Source: Oscillospiraceae bacterium | GTDB taxonomy: Bacteria; Bacillota; Clostridia; Oscillospirales; Ruminococcaceae | Assembly: GCA_025757985.1 (NCBI GenBank) | Contig: CP107210.1 | Coordinates: forward strand, 3,008,274 to 3,072,273 | Length of the DNA stretch: 64,000 nucleotides | Direction: 5' to 3' | In this document: positions 58,780 through 64,000 of the stretch, in pieces | Layout: the number at the start of each line of letters is the position of its first letter | Position numbering within the stretch: the first letter of the stretch is position 1 | Position numbers and translations under genes: made by a program | The notes under the pieces: model-generated | Seen by the model: only the letters and a program-made list of their open reading frames with translations | What the model was told of the DNA's origin: nothing | Databases searched by the model: none

Positions 58780-59148
58780 ATGGTTCAGATGCAAACTTAT
58801 CTCAAAGTGGCCGACAATACCGGTGCTAAGGAGTTAATGTGCTTCCGTGTACTGGGCGGTACCCGCAAGAGATACGCAAACATCGGTGACATCGTGGTTT
58901 GCAGCGTCAAGAAGGCTGCTCCCGGTGGCACTGTGAAGAAGGGCGACGTGGTCAAGGCCGTCATCGTCCGTAGCAAGCACGGCCTGCGCCGTGACGACGG
59001 CTCCTACATCCGCTTTGATGAGAACGCCGCCGTCATCGTCATGGCTGACAAGAGCCCCAAGGGCACTCGTATCTTTGGACCTGTCGCTCGCGAGCTGCGC
59101 GATGCCGGCTTCACCAAGATCCTGAGCCTGGCTCCGGAATCGCTGTAA
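58780..59148 (+). CDS. rplN: 50S ribosomal protein L14
   Basis: 122 residues: MVQMQTYLKVADNTGAKELM, GTVKKGDVVKAVIVRSKHG, GTRIFGPVARELRDAGFTKI. Forms intersubunit bridges and binds RsfS. RBS AAAGGAGG. First gene of the part equivalent to the spc operon. Confidence 0.99.
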   Translation: MVQMQTYLKVADNTGAKELMCFRVLGGTRKRYANIGDIVVCSVKKAAPGGTVKKGDVVKAVIVRSKHGLRRDDGSYIRFDENAAVIVMADKSPKGTRIFGPVARELRDAGFTKILSLAPESL

Positions 59149-59163
59149 GGAGGTTTTAATTAA

Positions 59164-59478
59164 ATGAACAATCTTCATGTTAAAACCGGCGACAACGTAA
59201 TGGTCATCTCCGGCAAGGACAAGGGCAAGACCGGCAAGGTTCTGCAGACCTCCCCCAAAGAGGGCAAGGTCATTGTCGAGGGCCTGAATATGGTCACGAA
59301 GCACGTCAAGCCCCGCCGTCAGGGCGAGCAGGGCGGCATCGTTAAGGCCGAGGGCGCTATCTACGCCTGCAAGGTCATGCCCGTCTGCCCCAAGTGTGGC
59401 AAGGCCACCCGCGTGGGCCATTCTGTCAAGGACGGCAAGACCGTCCGCGTTTGCCGCAAGTGCGGCGCTGAACTGTAA
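59164..59478 (+). CDS. rplX: 50S ribosomal protein L24
   Basis: 104 residues: KTGDNVMVISGKDKGKTGKV (KOW motif), EGLNMVTKHVKPRRQGEQGG. The C-terminal part has CPKCGKATRV...CRKCG, an intact zinc-ribbon-like pair kept in some Firmicutes. RBS AAGGAGG. Confidence 0.99.
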   Translation: MNNLHVKTGDNVMVISGKDKGKTGKVLQTSPKEGKVIVEGLNMVTKHVKPRRQGEQGGIVKAEGAIYACKVMPVCPKCGKATRVGHSVKDGKTVRVCRKCGAEL

Positions 59479-59492
59479 GGGAGGAGTACACA

Positions 59493-60032
59493 ATGGCACG
59501 TTTGAAAGAACAGTATGTCAACGAGATCGCTCCGGCCCTGAACAAGAAGTTCGGCTACAAGAGCGTTATGCAGATCCCCAAGCTGGATAAGGTCATCATC
59601 AACGTTGCAGCTGGTGAGGCTAAGGAGAACGCCAAGGTCATCGACGCCATCGTCGCAGATCTGGGCCTGATCACCGGCCAGAAGGCTATCGTCTGCAAGG
59701 CCCGCAAGAGCGTTGCAAACTTCAAGCTGCGCGAGGGCATGCCCATCGGCGCAAAGGTCACCCTGCGTGGTGAGCGTATGTACGAGTTTGTCGACCGCCT
59801 GTTCAATGTCGCGCTGCCCCGCGTTCGCGACTTCCGCGGTATCAACGGCAACTCCTTCGACGGCCGCGGCAACTACGCCTTCGGCCTGAAAGAGCAGATC
59901 ATCTTCCCCGAGATCGACTTCGACAAGGTCGATGCGATCCGCGGCATGGACATCTGCTTCGTCACCACCGCCAAGACCGACGAGGAGGCCAAGGAGCTGC
60001 TGAAGGCTCTGGGCGCTCCGTTCGCAAACTAA
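59493..60032 (+). CDS. rplE: 50S ribosomal protein L5
   Basis: 179 residues: KKFGYKSVMQIPKLDKVIIN, KARKSVANFKLREGMPIGAK, RDFRGINGNSFDGRGNY. Binds 5S rRNA in the central protuberance. RBS GGGAGGAG. Confidence 0.99.
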   Translation: MARLKEQYVNEIAPALNKKFGYKSVMQIPKLDKVIINVAAGEAKENAKVIDAIVADLGLITGQKAIVCKARKSVANFKLREGMPIGAKVTLRGERMYEFVDRLFNVALPRVRDFRGINGNSFDGRGNYAFGLKEQIIFPEIDFDKVDAIRGMDICFVTTAKTDEEAKELLKALGAPFAN

Positions 60033-60047
60033 GGGAGGGAACTGTAA

Positions 60048-60233
60048 ATGGCTAAACTTTCTATGAAGCTCAAGCAGCAGCAGCCCGCCAAGTTCTCGAC
60101 CCGCGCTTACAACCGCTGCAAGATCTGCGGTCGTCCCCACGCTTACCTGCGCAAGTACGGTGTCTGCCGTATCTGCTTCCGTGAGCTGGCTTACAAGGGC
60201 GAGATCCCCGGCGTCAAGAAGGCTTCCTGGTAA
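60048..60233 (+). CDS. rpsN: 30S ribosomal protein S14, zinc type
   Basis: 61 residues with both zinc pairs, CKICG and CRICF, so this is the C+ (zinc-binding, S14Z) form typical of low-zinc-insensitive Firmicutes ribosomes. No second copy was seen in the window. RBS GGGAGGG. Confidence 0.99.
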   Translation: MAKLSMKLKQQQPAKFSTRAYNRCKICGRPHAYLRKYGVCRICFRELAYKGEIPGVKKASW

Positions 60234-60299
60234 GCCCTTGATTGCTTCTGTCTGAACGAATAACAACACTCTTAAACACAACCTAAGGAGGTTAGTGGC

Positions 60300-60698
60300 A
60301 TGCAAATCACCGATCCTATCGCGGACCTGCTGACCCGCATCCGCAATGCTAGCACTGCCAAACACCCTTCCGTGGATATCCCTGCATCTAACCTGAAGAA
60401 GGCGATCTGCCAGATCCTGGTTGATGAGGGCTACATCAAGGGTATGAAAGTGACCGAGGACAACAAGCAGGGGACCATCACCCTGACCCTGAAGTACCAG
60501 GAGAACGGTACTCCGGTCATCGCCGGCCTGAAGCGCGTTTCTAAGCCGGGCCTGCGCATTTACACCAACTGCGAGGATATGCCCAAGGTCATGAAGGGCC
60601 TGGGCACCGCAATCATCTCCACCTCTAAAGGCGTCATGACCGACAAGGCAGCCCGCGCTGCTCATGTCGGCGGTGAAGTTCTCGCCTTTGTGTGGTAA
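60300..60698 (+). CDS. rpsH: 30S ribosomal protein S8
   Basis: 132 residues: ITDPIADLLTRIRNASTAKH, KPGLRIYTNCEDMPKVMKGL, GTAIISTSKGVMTDKAAR. S8 is the spc operon autoregulator in E. coli; whether it acts so here is unknown. RBS AAGGAGG. Confidence 0.99.
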   Translation: MQITDPIADLLTRIRNASTAKHPSVDIPASNLKKAICQILVDEGYIKGMKVTEDNKQGTITLTLKYQENGTPVIAGLKRVSKPGLRIYTNCEDMPKVMKGLGTAIISTSKGVMTDKAARAAHVGGEVLAFVW

Positions 60699-60714
60699 GA
60701 AAGGGGTATAGACA

Positions 60715-61263
60715 ATGTCGAGAATTGGAAGAAAACCCATCGTCATTCCCGCCGGTGTGGAAGTGAAGGTCGATGCGGCCGAGCACACCATCACTGTTAA
60801 GGGCCCCAAGGGTACCCTGCATTCCAAATTTCATCCTCTGATGACTGTTGCTGTCGAGGGCAATGAGATTTTGGTTACCCGCCCCAATGACGAGAAGGAG
60901 GCACGCAGCCTCCATGGCCTGACCCGCACCCTGATCCACAACATGGTCGTCGGTGTTACCGAGGGCTTCCGCAAGGATCTGGAAATTCAGGGCGTTGGTT
61001 ATCGTGCCGCCAAGCAGGGCAGCAAGCTGACCCTGACCCTGGGCTTCTCTCATCCCGTTGAGTTCGAGGACACCGATACCATCAAGATCGAGCTGAAAGA
61101 TGCGCTGCACTTCAGCATCACCGGTATCGACAAGCAGGAAGTCGGCCAGTTCGCTGCCGAGGTCCGCGGTGTCCGCCCGCCCGAGCCGTACAAAGGCAAG
61201 GGTATCCGCTATGTTGGCGAGTATGTCATCCGTAAGGAAGGCAAAGCCGGCAAGGGTAAATAA
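60715..61263 (+). CDS. rplF: 50S ribosomal protein L6
   Basis: 182 residues: SRIGRKPIVIPAGVEVKVD, KGPKGTLH, IQGVGYRAAKQGSKLTLTL, PEPYKGKGIRYVGEYV. Sits near the sarcin-ricin loop. RBS AAAGGGG. Confidence 0.99.
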   Translation: MSRIGRKPIVIPAGVEVKVDAAEHTITVKGPKGTLHSKFHPLMTVAVEGNEILVTRPNDEKEARSLHGLTRTLIHNMVVGVTEGFRKDLEIQGVGYRAAKQGSKLTLTLGFSHPVEFEDTDTIKIELKDALHFSITGIDKQEVGQFAAEVRGVRPPEPYKGKGIRYVGEYVIRKEGKAGKGK

Positions 61264-61281
61264 TAGGAGAGGAGAAACATT

Positions 61282-61641
61282 ATGGTCAACAAGGCTGATA
61301 AGAACGTTGCTCGTCTGCGCCGCCACCGTCGTGTCCGCGGCAAGATCAGCGGCACTGCTGCTCGTCCCCGTCTGGATGTTTTCCGCTCTGCCAAGCACAT
61401 CTACGCTCAGGTCATCGATGATGAGCAGGGCGTGACCCTGGCCAGCGCTTCCAGCATGGACAAAGATTTCAACGCTTACGGCGGCAACATTGATGCTGCC
61501 AAGAAGGTTGGCGAGAACATCGCCAAGAAGTGCCTTGAGAAGGGCATTACCGAAGTGGTCTATGACCGCGGCGGTTTCGTTTACCACGGCCGTGTGCAGG
61601 CTCTCGCTGAGGGTGCCCGCGAGGCCGGTCTGAAGCTGTAA
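61282..61641 (+). CDS. rplR: 50S ribosomal protein L18
   Basis: 119 residues: RLRRHRRVRGKISGTAARP, RLDVFRSAKHIYAQVIDD, VVYDRGGFVYHGRVQALAEG. 5S rRNA binder. RBS GGAGAGGAGA. Confidence 0.99.
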   Translation: MVNKADKNVARLRRHRRVRGKISGTAARPRLDVFRSAKHIYAQVIDDEQGVTLASASSMDKDFNAYGGNIDAAKKVGENIAKKCLEKGITEVVYDRGGFVYHGRVQALAEGAREAGLKL

Positions 61642-61657
61642 GGAGGGAGAAGATACA

Positions 61658-62161
61658 ATGGCCATGCAGAGAAGACAAGAAGATGACGGCATGATCACCA
61701 AGGTCGTCTCCATCAACCGCGTTTCCAAGACCGTCAAGGGCGGCCGCGTCATGAAGTTCGCTGCCCTGATCGTCGTCGGCGACGGCAAGGGCAACATCGG
61801 CTACGGCGTCGGCAAGTCCGGCGAGGTTCCCGAGGCCATCCGCAAGGGTGAGGGCGCTGCCAAGAAGAACATGCGCAAGGTCTGCCTGAAGGGCACCACC
61901 ATTCCTCACGAGATCGTCGGCGAGTTCGGCGCAGGCCGCGTCCTGATGCGTCCCGCTGCCCCCGGTACCGGCGTTCTGGCCGGCGGTCCTGTCCGTGCCG
62001 TGCTCGAGTGCGCCGGCATCAAGGACATCCGCGCCAAGAGCCTGCGTTCCAACAACCCCATCAACGTCACTGCTGCTACCTTCGCAGGCCTGTGCGGCCT
62101 GACCGACGCCGAGAGCGTCGCTGCAAAGCGCGGCAAGACTGTTGCCGAGATCCTGGGCTAA
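61658..62161 (+). CDS. rpsE: 30S ribosomal protein S5
   Basis: 167 residues: VSINRVSKTVKGGRVMKFAA, GDGKGNIGYGVGKSGEVPEA, APGTGVLAGGPVRAVLECAG, SNNPINVTAATFAGL. Affects decoding fidelity. RBS AAGGAGGGAG. Confidence 0.99.
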   Translation: MAMQRRQEDDGMITKVVSINRVSKTVKGGRVMKFAALIVVGDGKGNIGYGVGKSGEVPEAIRKGEGAAKKNMRKVCLKGTTIPHEIVGEFGAGRVLMRPAAPGTGVLAGGPVRAVLECAGIKDIRAKSLRSNNPINVTAATFAGLCGLTDAESVAAKRGKTVAEILG

Positions 62162-62174
62162 GGAGGGTACTACA

Positions 62175-62354
62175 ATGGAGAAAGTTACCATTCGTCTCGC
62201 CAAGAGCCTGATCGGCCGCGGCAAAGAGCAGATCGCCGTTGCGCACTCCCTGGGCCTGAACCGCCCCGGTGAGGTCACCGAGCAGCCCGACAACGCGGCT
62301 ACTCAGGGCAAGATCGCCAAGATCGCCCACCTGGTCGTTGTGACCAAGGCGTAA
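62175..62354 (+). CDS. rpmD: 50S ribosomal protein L30
   Basis: 59 residues: VTIRLAKSLIGRGKEQIAVA, HSLGLNRPGEVTEQPDN. ATG 62175 follows AAGGAGGG; the frame is open further upstream inside rpsE but without an RBS. Confidence 0.98.
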   Translation: MEKVTIRLAKSLIGRGKEQIAVAHSLGLNRPGEVTEQPDNAATQGKIAKIAHLVVVTKA

Positions 62355-62371
62355 TGCAAGGAGGTGCAAGC

Positions 62372-62809
62372 ATGAAACTTCACGAACTGAAAGCTTCCGC
62401 TGGTGCCCGCAAGGCCGTGACCCGCAAGGGCCGCGGTGCTGGTTCCGGCAACGGCAAGACCGCTGGCTTCGGCCACAAGGGCCAGAAGGCCCGCAGCGGC
62501 GTCAAGAAGGCCGGCTTCGAAGGCGGCCAGATGCCTCTGCAGCGTCGTCTGCCGAAGCGCGGTTTCAACAACATTTTCGCAACCAAGTATGTTACCATCA
62601 AGGTATCTGACCTCGAGAAGTTCGAGGCCGGTTCTACCGTTGATACCGAGGCCCTGCTGAAGGCCGGCATCATCTCCAAGACGCTGGACGGCGTCAAGGT
62701 GCTGGGCAACGGCGAGCTGACCAAGGCAATCAATGTCAAGGTCGCTGCTTATACAGCCTCCGCCAAGGAAAAAATCGAGAAAGCGGGCGGGAAGGCTGAG
62801 GTGATGTAA
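62372..62809 (+). CDS. rplO: 50S ribosomal protein L15
   Basis: 145 residues: MKLHELKASAGARKAVTRKG, GKTAGFGHKGQKARSGVKK, GFEGGQMPLQRRLPKRGF. ATG 62372 has AAGGAGG upstream. SecY begins 1 nt after its stop. Confidence 0.99.
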   Translation: MKLHELKASAGARKAVTRKGRGAGSGNGKTAGFGHKGQKARSGVKKAGFEGGQMPLQRRLPKRGFNNIFATKYVTIKVSDLEKFEAGSTVDTEALLKAGIISKTLDGVKVLGNGELTKAINVKVAAYTASAKEKIEKAGGKAEVM

Positions 62810-62810
62810 G

Positions 62811-64000
62811 GTGTTTGAAACCTTCCGTAAAGCATGGAAGATTGAAGATCTGCGCAAGCGTCTTCTGTTCACCCTTCTGATCCTCGTCCTGTTCCGTCTT
62901 GGCTGTGCGATTCCTGTGCCGTACATCAGCGCAGGCGCACTGACCTCGATGTTTGCCGGCGGCACCGGCGATATGCTGGAGTATCTGAATATGATGAGCG
63001 GCGGCGCTCTGAGCGAATGCACATTGTTCGCTCTGGGTGTGCAGCCCGCCATCAACGCCTCCATCATTATGCAGCTGCTGGCGGTAGCCATTCCGTATCT
63101 GGAAAACCTCACCAAGGAGGGTGAGGAGGGTCAGCGCAAGATGCGCCGCATCACCAACTATGTTGGCGCGGGCATTGGTCTGATGCTGTCCATCGGCTAC
63201 TACTTCATCATCCGCAATATGGGCGCTCTGTCCTACACGGAGGGCTTTGCGGGCATCTTCAGCGCGGTTGTCATCGTGTTGGCCTTCACAGCAGGCTCTC
63301 AGCTCTGTGCTTGGATGGGCAACCAGATCGACTCCAAGGGTATCGGCAACGGTATCTCGCTGATGATCTTCGCAGGCATCGTGGCCCGCTGGTCCAGCAT
63401 CTACACTGCTACGACCAACATTCTGGCCCGCGCCCAGAACGGTGAGCCGTTCTTCTACATCATGCTGCCCCTGCTGCTCGTTCTGGCACTGGTCGCGGTC
63501 ATCTTCGTCGTCATCCTGACGAACGCCGAGCGCCGCATCCCGGTCCAGTACGCCAAGCGCGTTATGGGCCGCAAGATGTATGGTGGTCAGGCCAGCTACA
63601 TCCCCATCAAAGTGAACATGACCGGCGTTATGCCCATCATCTTTGCTTCGACGCTGTGCAGCCTGCCCGGTCTGATCTTCCGGTTCATCAATCTGGATGC
63701 TGCTTCGCATCCGGCGCTGTACGCTTTCTTCAGCGTGTTTAACTACAACAGCGTTCTTTACCTCATCGTTTACGTGCTGCTGATCGTCGCGTTCAACTAC
63801 TTCTACGTTGCGATCCAGTACAACCCCGTGGACATTGCCAACCAGCTTCGCAAAAACAACGGTACCATTCCCGGCATCCGTCCGGGCAAGCCCACCAGCG
63901 ATTTCATCACGAAGACCCTGTCCAAGATCACTCTGATCGGCGCGATCTTCCTGGCTATCGTGGCTGGCTTCCCCATCATCCTCGGCAACATCACCGGCAC
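62811..64000 (+). CDS. secY: protein translocase subunit SecY (3' end outside window)
   Basis: About 396 codons are visible of a protein of about 430-440. The start is GTG 62811 with GAGGTGAT upstream. FETFRKAWKIEDLRKRLLFT is the usual first segment; the plug region, ALGVQPAINASIIMQLLAVA and IPVQYAKRVMGRKMYGGQ follow. SecY forms the protein-conducting channel with SecE and SecG. The reading frame continues past the window end. Confidence 0.98.
   Translation, partial: MFETFRKAWKIEDLRKRLLFTLLILVLFRLGCAIPVPYISAGALTSMFAGGTGDMLEYLNMMSGGALSECTLFALGVQPAINASIIMQLLAVAIPYLENLTKEGEEGQRKMRRITNYVGAGIGLMLSIGYYFIIRNMGALSYTEGFAGIFSAVVIVLAFTAGSQLCAWMGNQIDSKGIGNGISLMIFAGIVARWSSIYTATTNILARAQNGEPFFYIMLPLLLVLALVAVIFVVILTNAERRIPVQYAKRVMGRKMYGGQASYIPIKVNMTGVMPIIFASTLCSLPGLIFRFINLDAASHPALYAFFSVFNYNSVLYLIVYVLLIVAFNYFYVAIQYNPVDIANQLRKNNGTIPGIRPGKPTSDFITKTLSKITLIGAIFLAIVAGFPIILGNITG

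Noticed and set aside
1..64000. tRNA and rRNA genes
   Set aside because: I looked for TTCGA-type arms with CCA ends and for rRNA landmarks and saw none; a covariance search would be needed to exclude a divergent tRNA.

Overview
The window looks like a chromosomal segment of a gut-type, moderately high-GC Firmicute of the Ruminococcaceae/Oscillospiraceae (Faecalibacterium-Gemmiger-Subdoligranulum neighbourhood). The support is Gram-positive: a T-box, sigma-A promoters with strict 17-nt spacers, a zinc-type S14, YerC/TrpR-like, DUF6514, RqcH, TrmK, LCP and SpoVE/FtsW-type genes, and the S10-spc gene order. Species assignment is inference; no rRNA or tRNA gene was seen.

Region 1 (1-14.4 kb) is clearly AT-richer than the rest. 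It is an envelope or capsular polysaccharide cluster: glycosyltransferases, a Wzx-type flippase, an acyltransferase, a polyprenyl-phosphate sugar transferase that would start the repeat unit, GT2, LicD, a Wzy-like polymerase, and two half-size membrane proteins. A convergent operon follows, with a HisC-like aminotransferase and a TagD-type cytidylyltransferase fused to a Gfo/Idh/MocA domain. The cluster carries recombination scars: a chimeric gene remnant at 2.8 kb, a frame-split glycosyltransferase at 6.8 kb, and a homopolymer frameshift at 11.86 kb. Together, LicD and the CTP-dependent fusion protein suggest a CDP-activated decoration on the glycan.

Region 2 (14.4-17.6 kb) is a graveyard of mobile DNA and broken genes: a possible ssDNA-binding-protein fragment, a membrane-protein fragment, a nitroreductase cut after 34 codons behind a MarR regulator, and a serine recombinase remnant behind a palindrome-covered promoter.

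Region 3 (17.5-53 kb) is GC-rich housekeeping DNA. It holds an XRE regulator, an FtsW/SpoVE gene with an odd 31-bp internal duplication, an LCP protein with a large C-terminal extension, and a T-box-controlled trpXYZ-like ABC transporter. Further along are galM, a TrpR-like regulator, rmuC, degV, an OadB/OadG pair behind what reads as a yybP-ykoY (Mn2+) riboswitch, GH13 and glycogen phosphorylase. The remainder is zapA-U32 peptidase, dut, maf-mreB, a SigH-like factor, two large membrane proteins, DUF1858, trmK, nif3 and rqcH. Many intergenic gaps hold members of two palindromic repeat families and MITE-like elements.

Region 4 (53-64 kb) is the S10-spc ribosomal protein operon, rpsJ to rplO running into secY, with a strong promoter and a roughly 340-nt structured leader.
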